Source: Nonomuraea jabiensis (GTDB taxonomy: Bacteria; Actinomycetota; Actinomycetes; Streptosporangiales; Streptosporangiaceae). Taken from it: a stretch of 64,000 nt of DNA. The stretch is from NCBI RefSeq assembly GCF_014204795.1, contig NZ_JACHMB010000001.1, forward strand, positions 3,596,001 to 3,660,000. Reading direction: 5' to 3'. The notes under the pieces are model-generated. The model searched no databases. It saw only the letters and a list, made by a program, of their open reading frames with translations, and had not been told where the DNA came from. This document shows positions 26,061 to 36,746 of this stretch, one piece after another. The translations under genes were made by a program, and so were the position numbers. Each line of letters starts with the position of its first letter. Within the stretch, counting starts at the first letter, position 1.

Positions 26061-26371
26061 GGGGCACCGCGGGAACCCCTGCACCGCGGGGACCTCCGTC
26101 CCGCCAAGACCCCCTACACCGCCAGGACTTCCGACACCGTCGGCTTCCCCGTCAGCGCCGAGCCCTTCTCCCACTCCGATGCGCCAGCCCGCCACCCCGC
26201 CCCCCGCTGCTCGGCCGGATCAGCAACGAGGCCGAGGCGCCCGCGCCAACACGCCGCCCGCCGCCACATCGCCCAGATCCCGGGAAAGCCACGCCACCCC
26301 CACCAAGCCAAGAAGTCCCCAACCACCCCCCAACCGAAGCTTCCTTTGCCTGACCTGCGATCCGCGCAAGA

Positions 26372-26911
26372 ATGGTCAACATGGCAGCAACAGACCTCCC
26401 GATGCCCACCGTGGGCCCGATCTCCAGGTTGGCGCCCAAGCCGATGCGCTTCGTGCTCAACTGGGGCCGGCGCTACTCACTGTGGGTGTTCAACTTCGGG
26501 CTGGCCTGCTGCGCCATCGAGTTCATCGCGACCTCGATGAGCAGGCACGATTTCATCAGGTTCGGCGTGATCCCGTTCGCGAACGGCCCACGCCAGGCCG
26601 ACCTGATGATCGTCTCCGGCACGGTAACCGACAAGATGGCCCCGGCCGTCAAGCGGCTCTACGAGCAGATGCCCGACCCTAAATACGTGATCTCGTTCGG
26701 CGCCTGCTCCAACTCCGGCGGCCCCTACTGGGACTCCTACTGCGTGACCAACGGCGTGGACCAGATCATCCCCGTCGACGTGTACGTGCCCGGCTGCCCG
26801 CCCCGCCCGGAGGCGCTCCTGTACGGGATCATGAAGCTGCAGGAGAAAATCGCCGACGAGAAGCTCAGCGACCGGTACGTGTGGTCCCGCCCCCACGGGG
26901 AGGACGCGTGA
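26372..26911 (+). CDS. nuoB: NADH-quinone oxidoreductase subunit B
   Basis: A 179-residue protein (177 if ATG 26381 is used, 176 residues being common). It has the Cys ligands of cluster N2: [20 protein letters not shown] and [11 protein letters not shown]. NuoB passes electrons to quinone at the interface with NuoD and NuoH. The stop overlaps the GTG of nuoC. The C-terminus is standard, with no extension. Confidence 0.92.
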   Translation: MVNMAATDLPMPTVGPISRLAPKPMRFVLNWGRRYSLWVFNFGLACCAIEFIATSMSRHDFIRFGVIPFANGPRQADLMIVSGTVTDKMAPAVKRLYEQMPDPKYVISFGACSNSGGPYWDSYCVTNGVDQIIPVDVYVPGCPPRPEALLYGIMKLQEKIADEKLSDRYVWSRPHGEDA

Positions 26912-27954
26912 CCACCGAGGGAACTCCGAATCGACCGGACAACACCCCGCAGCCCTCGAACGCCTCCAACCCCCACAACCAGCAGCCCCCCGAACGTCCC
27001 GAAACCCGCCCGCCCGCACAGTCGTCCGAGCGCCCCGAACCGCGCCCGCCCGCCCAGCCGTCCGAGGGACCCGGAACGCGTCAGCCCGAGCGGTCTGAAA
27101 CTCGCCCGCCCGCACAGTCGTCCGAGCGCCCCGAACCGCGCCCGCCCGCCCAGCCGTCCGAGGGACCCGGAACGCGTCAGCCCGAGCGGTCTGAAACTCG
27201 CCCGCCCGCACAGTCGTCCGAGCGCCCCGAACCGCGCCCGCCCGCCCAGCCGTCCGAGGGACCCGGAACGCGTCAGCCCGAGCGGCCCGAAAGTCGCCCG
27301 CCTGCGCAGCCCCCCGAGCGGCCCGAAACCCGCCCATCCAACCAACCGACGCACGATCGCACCCACCAGCCGACGCCGCACCAGCCCACCGAAGCCATTG
27401 CCCTCCCTAACGGCCTCACCCAGGTGCAGGCCCGGTTCGGTGACCGTGCCGAGATCTCCGAGTCCTACGGCGACACCACGATCGACGTGACCCCCGCCGA
27501 CTGGATCGAACTCCTGACGTTCGTCCGAGACGACCTCGGCTACGCCTTCTTCGACTGGCTGACCGGCGTGGACGACCCGCCGGACGCCTTCCTCGTCGTG
27601 GCCCACGTCTACAACCTGACCGCCGGAGCACGCCTGCTCCTCCGCACCCGCGTACCCCGCGAAGACCCCCACCTCCCCACCGCGGTAGGCGTCTACCGGG
27701 GCGCGAACTGGCACGAGCGCGAGACGTACGAGATGTTCGGCGTGATCTTCGACGACCACCCCTACCTCGTGCCTCTTCTCCTGCCCGACGGGTTCGAGGG
27801 CCACCCGCTCCGCAAGGATTTCATCCTCGCCGCCCGCGTGGCCAAGCCATGGCCCGGCGCCAAGGAGCCCGGCGAATCGGGACACGGCGCCCCGAGCCGC
27901 CGCAAGACGCTTCCGCCAGGAGTTCCAGCCGACTGGGGGCCGCCCGATGCTTGA
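26908..27954 (+). CDS. nuoC: NADH-quinone oxidoreductase subunit C with long Pro-rich N-terminal extension
   Basis: A 348-residue protein. Residues 1 to about 165 are disordered and rich in Pro, Glu, Arg, Ser and Gln, built from a 32-residue repeat. A standard NuoC domain follows (about 166-320) with [21 protein letters not shown] and [11 protein letters not shown] 26908 overlaps the nuoB stop, so the extension is translated unless an internal start is used. Unlike the usual order, nuoH follows directly with an 8-base overlap and no nuoD gene is present. Confidence 0.88.
   Translation: MTTEGTPNRPDNTPQPSNASNPHNQQPPERPETRPPAQSSERPEPRPPAQPSEGPGTRQPERSETRPPAQSSERPEPRPPAQPSEGPGTRQPERSETRPPAQSSERPEPRPPAQPSEGPGTRQPERPESRPPAQPPERPETRPSNQPTHDRTHQPTPHQPTEAIALPNGLTQVQARFGDRAEISESYGDTTIDVTPADWIELLTFVRDDLGYAFFDWLTGVDDPPDAFLVVAHVYNLTAGARLLLRTRVPREDPHLPTAVGVYRGANWHERETYEMFGVIFDDHPYLVPLLLPDGFEGHPLRKDFILAARVAKPWPGAKEPGESGHGAPSRRKTLPPGVPADWGPPDA
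27001..27345 (+). repeat. 96-base tandem repeat in nuoC
   Basis: Units start at 27001, 27097, 27193 and 27289, exactly 96 bases apart. The first three are nearly identical and the fourth is degenerate. The unit stays in frame (32 codons). Confidence 0.95.
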
Positions 27955-28888
27955 AGTGGTGCTGAGCTTCGCCGTCATCCTCATCGTGTTCCTGGTTCTG
28001 CCGCTGATCGTCGGCCAGGCCGAGCACAAGGTCATGGCCCACATGCAGTCGCGGCTGGGCCCCATGTACGCGGGCCGTTTCCACGGCTGGGCGCAGCTCA
28101 TCGCCGACGGGGTGAAGTTCGCGCAGAAGGAGGACGTCATCCCGGCCGCGGCCGACCGCCGAATTTTCATGATCGCCCCCGGTGTGGCGCTCGTCCCGTA
28201 CCTCGTCGTACTGATCGCCATCCCCATCGACCGGGGCCGCGTGGCCGTGAACCTCGACCTCGGCCTCTTCTTCGTCCTCGCCGTCATGGGCGTCGGCGTC
28301 CTCGGCTCGATCATGGCCGGGTGGGCCTCGGCCAACAAATACTCGGTGCTCGGCGGCATGCGTTCGGCCGCCCAGCTCATGTCGTACGAGCTGCCGCTGG
28401 TCCTGGCGGCCTCCTCCGTCGCCATGGCCGCGGGCACCCTGTCGATTCCCGGCATCGTCGAGGCGTGGCAGTGGTGGTGGCTGCCGTGGCAGGCCGTCGG
28501 CGGCGTCGTCTTCTTCCTGGCGGGGCTCGCCGAGCTGCGCCGTCCCCCGTTCGACATGCCCATCGCCGAGTCCGAGATCATCATGGGCCCGATGACCGAG
28601 TACACGGGCATGCGCTTCGCGCTGTTCATGCTCTCCGAGTACGTCGGAATCGTGGTCCTGTCGTTCCTGACCACCGTCCTGTTCCTGGGCGGCTGGCACG
28701 GCCCGTTCCTCCCCGGCTGGTTGTGGACTCTGATCAAGGTCTTCGCGCTGTCGTTCGTGGTGATCTGGCTGCGCGTCACGTTCCCCCGGCTGCGCGAGGA
28801 CCAGCTCCAGAAACTCGCCTGGGCCATCCTGGTTCCCCTGGCCCTGGGCCAGCTGGCCCTGACCGGCATCATCAAAGTTCTCGTCTAG
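27947..28888 (+). CDS. nuoH: NADH-quinone oxidoreductase subunit H
   Basis: A 313-residue membrane protein with about eight helices and conserved NuoH segments: AEHKVMAHMQSRLGPMYAG, DGVKFAQKED, SYELPLVLA, AELRRPPFDMPIAESE and TEYTGMRFALF. It forms the quinone chamber of complex I. ATG 27947 overlaps the nuoC end by 8 bases. It is the last gene before the locus is interrupted. Confidence 0.93.
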   Translation: MLEVVLSFAVILIVFLVLPLIVGQAEHKVMAHMQSRLGPMYAGRFHGWAQLIADGVKFAQKEDVIPAAADRRIFMIAPGVALVPYLVVLIAIPIDRGRVAVNLDLGLFFVLAVMGVGVLGSIMAGWASANKYSVLGGMRSAAQLMSYELPLVLAASSVAMAAGTLSIPGIVEAWQWWWLPWQAVGGVVFFLAGLAELRRPPFDMPIAESEIIMGPMTEYTGMRFALFMLSEYVGIVVLSFLTTVLFLGGWHGPFLPGWLWTLIKVFALSFVVIWLRVTFPRLREDQLQKLAWAILVPLALGQLALTGIIKVLV

Positions 28889-28946
28889 CGTCGAAACTTT
28901 AGGTTCGCTTTATTCGTCGTACCTGGGCAGGGGGCCTTTGGGGGGT

Positions 28947-29912
28947 ATGACTGTGGACCATCTTGTCCCGATCTCAGGCGCGACAAAGGGCGAGTTCCGC
29001 CCGGAAACCGTTCTGACATCACACGGCCGAACCTTGGTCGTCACTGACAATGCTTCAAGCCATTCCGTACGCGTGACACCTGCGAGCCTCTACCACTACA
29101 ACTGTCAGCAAGTCACCGCCAAAACCGGCAAACTCCAACCCGTGCAAGGCATAGCCGCCCTGGACGCGGACGGCCTGGTCCTGCTCGACCTGCCGGGCGA
29201 GTGGCACAAGCCCGACCTGGACATCTTCGCGCACAGGGCAGGCATCCCCTTGCTGGACGCCCGCTCCTCCCCGCCCGCCCGCGTACGCGCGGTCCTGGCA
29301 AGCCGCGCCCCCGGCTGGCAACGCGTACGCGGCCTCCGACCGTTATTCCCGCGCAAATGGCACAAGCCGGTGGCCATTTGCGCAGGAATCGCAGGCATGG
29401 CCCTCATGGCCTACCTCGCCTCCCTGGGAATGTGGGCCGCCTGGCGCGCCGTCTCGTCAATCGGCCGCTTTCTCCTGGAAATGTTCGAATCCAAATGGCT
29501 GATGGTCGCCTTCAGCCCCGCACTACTGGTCCTACGCCCCGTCCTCGGACGAATAAACCGCTGGCGGGCACGCAGAGGCACCCTCCTGCCCTCATCGGGC
29601 CGCGGACCGGACCTCAGAGCAGACTCCTCCGGCACACTCCAGATCTTCCATGGCAATGAGGTCACGGCCACCCGGCGAATCGGCGCATCCCCACGCGAAG
29701 CCTTCAGCCTGCTGCTCTATCAGTACGACAGCCTCACCGGCCTCTTCATCCTCGACGTAACCGGCAGCCCTCTCCATCACCTGCCGGGCCGCTGGCTTCC
29801 CGAATACGCCCACACCTTCACGAAACGCCACAATCTCTCCCTCGCCGTACACCGCATCTCCCGCGAGGAGTACCTCAACCTCACCAGAGCCACCAAGGAC
29901 GCCAACCCCTGA
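28947..29912 (+). CDS. Unrecognised membrane protein inside the nuo locus
   Basis: I do not recognise this 321-residue protein. It has a hydrophilic N-terminal domain (about 1-135), two membrane helices (about 137-160 and 180-200) and a C-terminal hydrophilic domain that repeats the pattern seen in the N-terminal half: a gene-end LFILDVTGSPLHHLPGRWLPEYA resembles LVLLDLPGEWHKPDLDIFA near residue 75. This suggests an internal duplication of a small domain around the membrane anchor. ATG 28947 follows a GGGGGG stretch. The codon use is less extreme than that of nuoH. Confidence 0.7.
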   Translation: MTVDHLVPISGATKGEFRPETVLTSHGRTLVVTDNASSHSVRVTPASLYHYNCQQVTAKTGKLQPVQGIAALDADGLVLLDLPGEWHKPDLDIFAHRAGIPLLDARSSPPARVRAVLASRAPGWQRVRGLRPLFPRKWHKPVAICAGIAGMALMAYLASLGMWAAWRAVSSIGRFLLEMFESKWLMVAFSPALLVLRPVLGRINRWRARRGTLLPSSGRGPDLRADSSGTLQIFHGNEVTATRRIGASPREAFSLLLYQYDSLTGLFILDVTGSPLHHLPGRWLPEYAHTFTKRHNLSLAVHRISREEYLNLTRATKDANP

Positions 29913-30184
29913 CCACCCCAGGACAGCAGCTCCAGCCACGCCAAGACCAGCAGCGCTCAGCCACGCCACCAACGCAGCCGAACCAACTCCCGTTGGCGGA
30001 CACCCGCGATAAACGACACCCACCCGCGCTAGCAACACACCCAGAGTCCAACCGATTGAACGACTCGTCCGATTGAACGGCCCGTCCGGCTGGACAGCCC
30101 AACCGGTTGAGGGCCCGCCCAGTTCAGCGGCGCCCAACCAGCCTGAGGGCATGCCCACGATCTACGAACGTCAACGGCAACAAC

Positions 30185-31567
30185 TCAGTGCACGATCGCC
30201 AACATCACATCAGACGCCGAAGGCCGATCCTCAGGCCGCTTGTTAAGACAAGACCCCACAACCCCCCGTAAAGCAGGCGGCAACGGCGACAGGTCCGGAT
30301 GCAGCGTGAGCACCCGGTTGAACACCGCAGGCACGGTGTCCTCCCCGAAGGCCGGCCGCCCCGTAGCCGCGTACATGATCGTCACAGCCCAGCTGAACAC
30401 ATCGGAAGCCGGCCCCACAGCCTCCCCGGTCAGCTGCTCAGGCGACATGTACGGCGGCGTCCCGACCATCTTCCCTGACGTCATCGTCACTTGATCCAAC
30501 GCCCGGGCGATCCCGAAGTCGATCACCCGAGGTCCATCGTTCCCGATCAGCACATTGCTCGGCTTGAAATCACGATGCACGATCCCCGCCTTGTGGATAG
30601 CCGCCAGCGCTCCGGCTGTGGATAACGCCAGTCTGGTCAGACTGTCCTCATCCCGTGGCCCGTGCTTCTTGACGAGCTGCTCCAGCGAGGGCCCCTCCAC
30701 GTACTCGCTGACAATGTAGGCGTGCTGGCCGGAGATGTTCACGTCGAGCACGCGGGCTGTGGAAAACGTCGCCACCCGCCGCGCCGCGTCCACCTCCCGC
30801 GCGAACCTGGCCCGCGCCATCTCATCGACGAGATCGTGCAGCACCTTCACGGCCACCCGCGTCCCGTTGGGCGCCATGGCCAGGTAAACCGCGCCCTGCC
30901 CACCGCGTCCGAGCGACTGGAGCACCCGATAGTGCCCGATCCACTCAGGCTCTCCGGGGCGCCGCGGGCGCGCCGCGGGCTCGGTCGTACGCCGCCGATA
31001 GTTTTCCCCAGGGCCGGAACGTGGCGGATGGGTCTCGGCGGAGTCGGTACGCCGCTGGTACGTCTCGGCGGAGGCGGGACGGGGCCGGTGCGTCTCGCCC
31101 GAGGTGGGACGGGGTCGGTGCGTTTCAGCAGGGCCGGGACGCCGCTGATAGGGGCCAGGCTCCCCATGCCCACGGTGATGGGAGGGCGCGGTCGTCCTCT
31201 GGTGCAGATTGGTGTGCGGTGGATGCATCGGCGCCCGAAGCCGCGCTCGCGCCATGACCGGCACCAGGAATCCCGAGTGGATGGCCCCGCCGAGCCAGCT
31301 GACGAACAGCCCCAACGAGACCAGCGTGGCCAGCGGCTGGGGAATGTCTTCGAAGGTGTCGTACGCCAGCGCCGAGATCACGAACGATCCGATGCAGACC
31401 AGATAGGCGGACGCCGCGAAGACCTGCCAGATGCTCCGCAGCCAGAACGCGGCGAACCCGATGGTGAACGGGGTCGCCAGCCCGCACGTGAACAGGGGCA
31501 GGCAGGCCCAGACGACGGCGGCCGCCCACGCCCCGCCACCGGGACGGACCTGATGGCTCTGCTGCAT
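30185..31567 (-). CDS. Membrane Ser/Thr protein kinase with C-terminal kinase domain
   Basis: A 460-residue protein. The N-terminus has about three membrane helices (residues 13-110), then a 100-residue Pro/Arg/Thr linker with repeats like ETHRPRP, then a Hanks-type kinase domain (about 195-460). Kinase motifs: GRGGQGAVYLA, VAVKVL, HRDFKPSNVL, DFGIA and the APE-like PPYMSPE. Most actinobacterial Pkn proteins carry the kinase at the N-terminus, so the order is reversed here. The ATG at 31567 was chosen to start just before the first helix. It lies on the opposite strand between nuoH and nuoI; regulation of the complex is only a possibility. Confidence 0.88.
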   Translation of the reverse strand: MQQSHQVRPGGGAWAAAVVWACLPLFTCGLATPFTIGFAAFWLRSIWQVFAASAYLVCIGSFVISALAYDTFEDIPQPLATLVSLGLFVSWLGGAIHSGFLVPVMARARLRAPMHPPHTNLHQRTTAPSHHRGHGEPGPYQRRPGPAETHRPRPTSGETHRPRPASAETYQRRTDSAETHPPRSGPGENYRRRTTEPAARPRRPGEPEWIGHYRVLQSLGRGGQGAVYLAMAPNGTRVAVKVLHDLVDEMARARFAREVDAARRVATFSTARVLDVNISGQHAYIVSEYVEGPSLEQLVKKHGPRDEDSLTRLALSTAGALAAIHKAGIVHRDFKPSNVLIGNDGPRVIDFGIARALDQVTMTSGKMVGTPPYMSPEQLTGEAVGPASDVFSWAVTIMYAATGRPAFGEDTVPAVFNRVLTLHPDLSPLPPALRGVVGSCLNKRPEDRPSASDVMLAIVH

Positions 31568-31718
31568 GGCGGAGAGACTATCGCCCCGGCACGGTTCATA
31601 CCGGGCATGCACACAGCTTGTGGATAACTCCCCGTCAACCTGTGGACGGCTGTGGAAAACCGGGGACCCTGTCCCCACTCATTTGCCTGCGGGACCAATT
31701 GCGTCATGATATTGAAGC

Positions 31719-33206
31719 ATGGGGCGGATACCAGGAGTCGGGCTAGCAAAGGGGCTGTCCATCACCCTGCGCCACATGCTGCGCAAATCCGTGACGCAGC
31801 AGTATCCCGAGGTCAAGCCTGCCCTCCCGCCCCGCAGCCGCGGCGTCATCGCCCTGGTCGAGGAGAACTGCACCTCTTGCATGCTCTGTGCCCGAGAGTG
31901 CCCCGACTGGTGCATCTACATCGACTCCCACAAGGAGACGATCCCGGCCCCCGAGGGCGGCCGCCCCCGCCAGCGGAACGTCCTCGACCGCTTCGCCATC
32001 GACTTCAGCCTGTGCATGTACTGCGGGATATGCATCGAGGTCTGCCCGTTCGACGCCCTCTTCTGGTCTCCGGAGTTCGAGTACGCGGAAGGCGACATCC
32101 GCAACCTCATCCACGAGAAGGACAAGCTGGCCGCCTGGACCCAGACCGTTCCCCCACCTCCGGCCCACGACCCGGGCGCCGAGCCCCCGAAGGAGCTCAC
32201 CGCCGCCCCCCGTCGTCCTACCGCCCGTACGGCACGCACAACGGAACCACCCCAGCGCAGCAGAGGTACGGCAGCCACCCCAGCCCCGCCGAAGACCGCG
32301 CCGGCGGCGGGAACAAGCGAGACGAGACCCACCCCCGAAACATCGGACGCAGGGCCCACACCAGGAGCAAGGCCCACAATCAGTGGAGAGCGCCCAGCAG
32401 GCGTCCCCGGGACAACATCGGAAGCAAGTGTCCCGGGAGAAACGTCCGAGGCAAGGGTTCCCGGAACAACGTCCGAGGCAAGCGGTCCTGGAACAGCGTC
32501 CGAGGCAAGCGGTCCTGCAACAACGTCCGAAGCTGGCGTTTCTGGAACAACGCCGGAAGCTGGCGCATCCGGGACGATGCCCGAATCCAGCACTCCTGGA
32601 ACGAGCGCCTCAGCGACGACGCCCATGCCCGACGCCCAGGACGGGGAGCCCACCGCTGGCGCGCCCGGATCAGGCCCTGCGACCGTTCGGTCCCGCACAC
32701 CAGGCGGACGCCCACGCCGACCCATCCAGAACGTACGGGGGATCCGTCCTCCAGGCGCCCTCCCATCCCGCGCCAAGGACGACACCTCCACCACACCAGG
32801 TGAGACGAACACCGGCGCGCCCAGCTCCGCCCTCCCCCCGGAAGAGGGCCAGACGACCGCATCTCGCCCCGCGGAAGAAGACGAGACGCCCGCAGCCCCC
32901 ACAACAAAGAAAGACGACACGACCGACGCGCCCTCCCCGCCGGCGGCCACTACCTCGTCCTCCACGGAAGGCGGCGAGACCGGCCCCTCTGCGAAGGAGC
33001 CACCCCAGGGACAGGCTTCATCCACAGGACAGCCATCCCGAGAAAAGTTGTCCACAGCCTCGGGCGTCCCGCAACCGAAGCCCGAGCCGGAGGAGCAAAC
33101 TTCTGCCGCGAGCCCCCGCAGGCGCAGGATGGCCGATCCACGGTCCATCCGACCGCCCGGACGGCTCGGTCCTGACGAGACAAGGGAGTCCGAGGAGGAG
33201 TCGTGA
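31719..33206 (+). CDS. nuoI: NADH-quinone oxidoreductase subunit I with long low-complexity C-terminal tail
   Basis: A 495-residue protein. Residues 1 to about 140 are a normal NuoI with two [4Fe-4S] motifs, [12 protein letters not shown] and [12 protein letters not shown]. The remaining 350 residues are Pro/Thr/Ser/Glu/Gly-rich, including a run of about ten-residue repeats (PGTTSEAS type) coded near 32400-32580 and ending in a basic stretch ([11 protein letters not shown]). Family members end near residue 150-220. The tail is fully open and its stop overlaps nuoJ (GTGA), so it is probably translated. Confidence 0.9.
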   Translation: MGRIPGVGLAKGLSITLRHMLRKSVTQQYPEVKPALPPRSRGVIALVEENCTSCMLCARECPDWCIYIDSHKETIPAPEGGRPRQRNVLDRFAIDFSLCMYCGICIEVCPFDALFWSPEFEYAEGDIRNLIHEKDKLAAWTQTVPPPPAHDPGAEPPKELTAAPRRPTARTARTTEPPQRSRGTAATPAPPKTAPAAGTSETRPTPETSDAGPTPGARPTISGERPAGVPGTTSEASVPGETSEARVPGTTSEASGPGTASEASGPATTSEAGVSGTTPEAGASGTMPESSTPGTSASATTPMPDAQDGEPTAGAPGSGPATVRSRTPGGRPRRPIQNVRGIRPPGALPSRAKDDTSTTPGETNTGAPSSALPPEEGQTTASRPAEEDETPAAPTTKKDDTTDAPSPPAATTSSSTEGGETGPSAKEPPQGQASSTGQPSREKLSTASGVPQPKPEPEEQTSAASPRRRRMADPRSIRPPGRLGPDETRESEEES

Positions 33207-34006
33207 CCGAGGCGGTGCCCTCCTACCTGTCACCCACCGGGCAAGAGATCGTCTTCTTGCTGCTGGGCGCGGTAGCGGTTGGATCGGCGCTGCTTGTCGT
33301 CACGACCAAACAACTCGTCCATGCCGCCCTCTGGCTCGTGGTGTCCTTCGGCGCCCTGGCGGGCTGCTATCTCGTGCTGACCGCCGAATTCGTGGCCTGG
33401 GTCCAGGTGCTGATCTACGTGGGCGCGGTGGTGGTGCTGCTGCTGTTCGGCATCATGCTCACCCGGGCCCCCATCGGCCGCTCCACAGACCTGGACAGCG
33501 GCAACCGCCTGGTCGCAGCCCTGGTGGCGGTGGCGACCGCGGCCATTCTCGTCACGGTGGTGATCGACGGATTCCACACCGCCTACACACCGTTGACCCC
33601 AGGCCAGGGAGCCGCGAAGGAGCTGGGTGCCAGTGTGTTCGCCACCTGGGTGCTGCCGTTCGAGGCGCTGTCCGTGCTCCTGCTCGCCGCCCTGATCGGC
33701 GCCATCGTTCTGTCCCGTACGGACATCCCCGGCGGCGCGCCATCCGCTCAGACCGAGCGCAACACCCCATCCCGCGAAACGAGCGTCGCAAAATCGCCAA
33801 CCGGAAGGGGCCCGGCTCCTGAGCAGGCGAGGGGCCACTCGACCGGGACGAGCACGCGCACGGGTGACAGGCCGCCATCCACCCACAGCGGGCAAAGCTC
33901 GCCTGCCCGGCCGGAGACCAGGCCGTCACCCCCCGACACCGGGGACAACTCAGTGCCCGACCGGACCGGGGGTAATCTGCCGCCCGATCAGACCGGGGGT
34001 CATTAG
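33203..34006 (+). CDS. nuoJ: NADH-quinone oxidoreductase subunit J with C-terminal extension
   Basis: A 267-residue protein. Five membrane helices (to about residue 172) carry the NuoJ pattern [20 protein letters not shown] and [21 protein letters not shown] hydrophilic tail of about 95 residues rich in Pro, Thr, Ser and Gly follows. GTG 33203 overlaps the nuoI stop, and TAG 34004-34006 overlaps the GTG of nuoK. Confidence 0.9.
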   Translation: MTEAVPSYLSPTGQEIVFLLLGAVAVGSALLVVTTKQLVHAALWLVVSFGALAGCYLVLTAEFVAWVQVLIYVGAVVVLLLFGIMLTRAPIGRSTDLDSGNRLVAALVAVATAAILVTVVIDGFHTAYTPLTPGQGAAKELGASVFATWVLPFEALSVLLLAALIGAIVLSRTDIPGGAPSAQTERNTPSRETSVAKSPTGRGPAPEQARGHSTGTSTRTGDRPPSTHSGQSSPARPETRPSPPDTGDNSVPDRTGGNLPPDQTGGH

Positions 34007-34857
34007 TGCACATCGTCTACCCGGCTGTGGTCTCCGCGCTCCTGTTCTCCATCGGCGTCTATGGCGTGCTCGTCCGTCGCAACACGATCCTCGTGCTGAT
34101 GTCGGTCGAGCTGATGCTCAACGCCGTCAACCTCAACCTGGTGGCGTTCGACGTGTGGCTGGCCGACCGCCTGCACAGCGGCCAGGTCCTCACGCTGTTC
34201 GTCATCGTCATTGCGGCCGCCGAGGTGGGCCTGGGCCTCGCGATCGTGCTGGCGCTGTTCCGCAACCGCCGCACCGTCGACATCGACCACCTCCGCGACC
34301 TCGCCGAACCCACCGACGAGCCCACAGAAACGCCGGCGATCGCAGGCACTCCCAACGATCCCGCCGACGACGCCGCGCACTCAGCAACACCACCGGTACG
34401 AGGCCACGCCATCGCCCCGGAACACCCGCCTGCCCCCACCACGCCTGCACCTGCCGCCTCCGACCCGGCCGCGTCGGATGCCGCCCCATCCGCCACCGCA
34501 GGGTCCAGCCTCGCTGAGTCCGTCTCCACGGAGTCCGTCTCCACGGAGCCTGGCCCCACGGAGCCCGCCCCTACCGAGCCCGGCCCCGCCAAGTCCACCC
34601 CCGTCGCGTCTGATCCCGCGCCGCCCAGCCCCGCCGAGTCCGATCCCACCCGGCCCGCCAACACGGTTGAACTCACCAAAGGCCGTCCGCCAACCCCCGC
34701 CGAGCCCAACCAGCACCACCACCCCCAGTCGGCTCAGCCACCCCAAGAGGCCTCAGACCACTCGGACGGGACAAGCGAGGCCGATCGGACAGGACAGCCG
34801 GAGACCGAAGGCGGCCGTGGCGGCGAGCACCCCGTCAAGCGAGGTGGCACCCTGTGA
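34006..34857 (+). CDS. nuoK: NADH-quinone oxidoreductase subunit K with 180-residue tail
   Basis: A 283-residue protein, while NuoK normally has about 100 residues. The core (1-100) has three membrane helices and the conserved Glu-bearing segment [18 protein letters not shown] plus [21 protein letters not shown]. From about residue 103 the sequence is Pro/Thr/Ser/Ala/Glu-rich with short repeats ([15 protein letters not shown]). GTG 34006 overlaps nuoJ, and the end overlaps nuoL. Confidence 0.9.
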   Translation: MHIVYPAVVSALLFSIGVYGVLVRRNTILVLMSVELMLNAVNLNLVAFDVWLADRLHSGQVLTLFVIVIAAAEVGLGLAIVLALFRNRRTVDIDHLRDLAEPTDEPTETPAIAGTPNDPADDAAHSATPPVRGHAIAPEHPPAPTTPAPAASDPAASDAAPSATAGSSLAESVSTESVSTEPGPTEPAPTEPGPAKSTPVASDPAPPSPAESDPTRPANTVELTKGRPPTPAEPNQHHHPQSAQPPQEASDHSDGTSEADRTGQPETEGGRGGEHPVKRGGTL

Positions 34858-36746
34858 CGACCTTCCCGCTCCTCGCCGTGCTCCTGCCCTTCATCGCCGC
34901 CGCGGCCGGCCTCCTGCTCTCCCGCTGGCCACATCAGCGCTCAGCGGCGACCCAGCGAGCCAACCCCCGGGCAGCCTGGATCGCGATCCTCCCCACCACG
35001 CTCTCGGCGATCCTGGCAGGCTGGCTAGCCTGGGGCCCGGGCGCCGCCTACCTGCACGGCGCGACCACCTCCACACCCACAGGCCAGACGTACGGCACCA
35101 TCGTCACCGGCGGCGTCCCGATCACGCTCACCCTCCAGGCCGACAACCTGTCGAGCATCCTCGGCATCCTGGTCACCCTCGTCGCCCTGGCCGTACAGGT
35201 CTACTCCGTCGGCTACCTCAAGGACGACCCGCGCTACCCCTCCTACAGCGCGTTCATCAGCCTGTTCACCAGCGCCATGCTCCTCGTGGTCTACGCGGGC
35301 GACCTCCTGGTCCTCTACGTGGGCTGGGAGATCATGGGCCTCTGCTCGTACCTCCTCATCGGCCACTGGTGGGAAGACCGGAGCAATTCCCGCGCGGCGG
35401 TCAAGGCCTTCCTCGTCACCCGCCTGGGCGACGTCGGCTTCCTCTTCGGCATCTTCGTGCTCGGTCTCGCGGTAGGCAGCTTCCGCATCAGCGACGTGCT
35501 GGGCAAAGTGCCGGAGATGTCCACGGCTACGCTCGTGACCGCCACGATGCTCCTGCTGGCCGGTGTGGCGGGCAAGAGCGCGCAAGTCCCGCTGCACACG
35601 TGGCTCCCCGACGCCATGGCGGGCCCCACGCCGATCAGCGCCCTGATCCACGCCGCCACCATGGTCGCCGCCGGCATCTTCATCGTCGCCAGGCTGTTCC
35701 CCGCGTTCCTCGCGGCCCGGCCCACGCTCGACGTGCTGGCCGTCGTCGCGGCCCTGGGCATGCTGGGCTCCGCGCTGGCCGCGTTGGCCCAGGACGACCT
35801 GAAACGCGTGCTCGCCTACTCCACGATCAGCCAGCTCGCGTACATGGCAGGCGGCCTGGCCGCGGGCTCCGACACGGCGGCGATCTTCCACCTGCTGACT
35901 CACGGCGCGTTCAAGGCCCTGCTGTTCCTGTGCGCGGGTGCGGTGATCCACCACGTCGGCTCCAACCTGATGACCCAGATGGGCGGCCTGCGGCGCGAAC
36001 TGCCGGTGACGTTCGTGACGATGACGATAGGTTTCGCCGCCTTGATGGGCATCCCTCCAGCCAGCGGCTTCTTCAGCAAGGACGGCGTCCTGCTGGCCAT
36101 GGACCGCGCGCTGTCCACCGGCGGCCTGACGGACGCGGCCGCGCTCCTCCTGTACGGCTGCGCACTCGCGACCGTGGCCGTCACCGGCGCGTACGCCACC
36201 AGAGCCTGGCTACGCACGTTCTTCGGCCAGGCGCGGGCCGTGGCGCTCCCCGAGCCGGAGCCGGGCACGGCCCACGTCGTGGACGTCACCGAGGCCCCCC
36301 GCACGATGCTCGTTCCTGTCGTCGTCCTCGCCGTCCCCGCCCTCCTGCTGGGCTTCGCCGGGGACCTGCACCTGGACCTCGGCATGGCCGCCGTCAGCGT
36401 CGTGCTCGCCGCCCTCGGCGCCGGGACGGTGTACGCGTTCTGGCGCATTGATCCCATCGCCGACCCGGCCCGCCTGCTGGGGCCGTTGCGGGGGCCGTGC
36501 GAGCGAGCGTTCTTTGTGGACGGCCTCTACGCCGCACTGTTCGTACGCCCGGTCCTGGCCCTGGCCGGGCTCGTGGTGCGGACGGACGACGTGGTCGTGG
36601 ACGGCGCGGTGCGCGCGTCCGTCAGATCGGCGCGCGGATTGTCCGGAGTGCTACGCCTGGCCCAGAACGGCAATGTCCAGCTCTACGTGAGCGGCGTGCT
36701 GGCCGGTGTCCTGCTGATCGCAGTGGGGGCGGTGGTCTTCTCATGA
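34854..36746 (+). CDS. nuoL: NADH-quinone oxidoreductase subunit L
   Basis: A 630-residue proton-pumping antiporter-like subunit with about 16 helices. Motifs: [65 protein letters not shown] and the long C-terminal lateral helix region. The length is standard. It starts with GTG 34854 (GTGA overlap) and its stop overlaps the ATG of a 60-codon repeat frame before nuoM. Confidence 0.93.
   Translation: MTTFPLLAVLLPFIAAAAGLLLSRWPHQRSAATQRANPRAAWIAILPTTLSAILAGWLAWGPGAAYLHGATTSTPTGQTYGTIVTGGVPITLTLQADNLSSILGILVTLVALAVQVYSVGYLKDDPRYPSYSAFISLFTSAMLLVVYAGDLLVLYVGWEIMGLCSYLLIGHWWEDRSNSRAAVKAFLVTRLGDVGFLFGIFVLGLAVGSFRISDVLGKVPEMSTATLVTATMLLLAGVAGKSAQVPLHTWLPDAMAGPTPISALIHAATMVAAGIFIVARLFPAFLAARPTLDVLAVVAALGMLGSALAALAQDDLKRVLAYSTISQLAYMAGGLAAGSDTAAIFHLLTHGAFKALLFLCAGAVIHHVGSNLMTQMGGLRRELPVTFVTMTIGFAALMGIPPASGFFSKDGVLLAMDRALSTGGLTDAAALLLYGCALATVAVTGAYATRAWLRTFFGQARAVALPEPEPGTAHVVDVTEAPRTMLVPVVVLAVPALLLGFAGDLHLDLGMAAVSVVLAALGAGTVYAFWRIDPIADPARLLGPLRGPCERAFFVDGLYAALFVRPVLALAGLVVRTDDVVVDGAVRASVRSARGLSGVLRLAQNGNVQLYVSGVLAGVLLIAVGAVVFS

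Larger units (their letters stand above)
25525..26371. repeat. 847-base repeat-rich spacer between nuoA and nuoB
   Basis: The whole spacer is low-complexity and strongly C-rich on the + strand. It contains a 26-base direct repeat near 25571 and 25617, a 13-base tandem array (25755-25880), 17-base units (25997-26060) and many degenerate CCGCCAGGACCCC-like units to about 26120. The long open frames on the - strand across it come from repeat bias and encode Arg/Gly-rich repeats without family features. No gene is supported. A promoter for nuoB may sit in the last 100 bases. Confidence 0.7.

Noticed and set aside
25147..26067. Long open frame on the - strand through the nuoA-nuoB spacer
   Set aside because: Its product is a translation of tandem repeats (GHGARSRREVTAR units) plus the antisense of nuoA; no RBS or family features.
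27001..27345. 96-base periodic repeats in nuoC as a CRISPR-like or iteron array
   Set aside because: They are in frame, encode a 32-residue repeat and lie inside an open coding region.
36497..36742. Upstream extension of the RGG mini-ORF into nuoL
   Set aside because: This part is only a shifted reading of nuoL; the coupled start at 36743 is the one with support.
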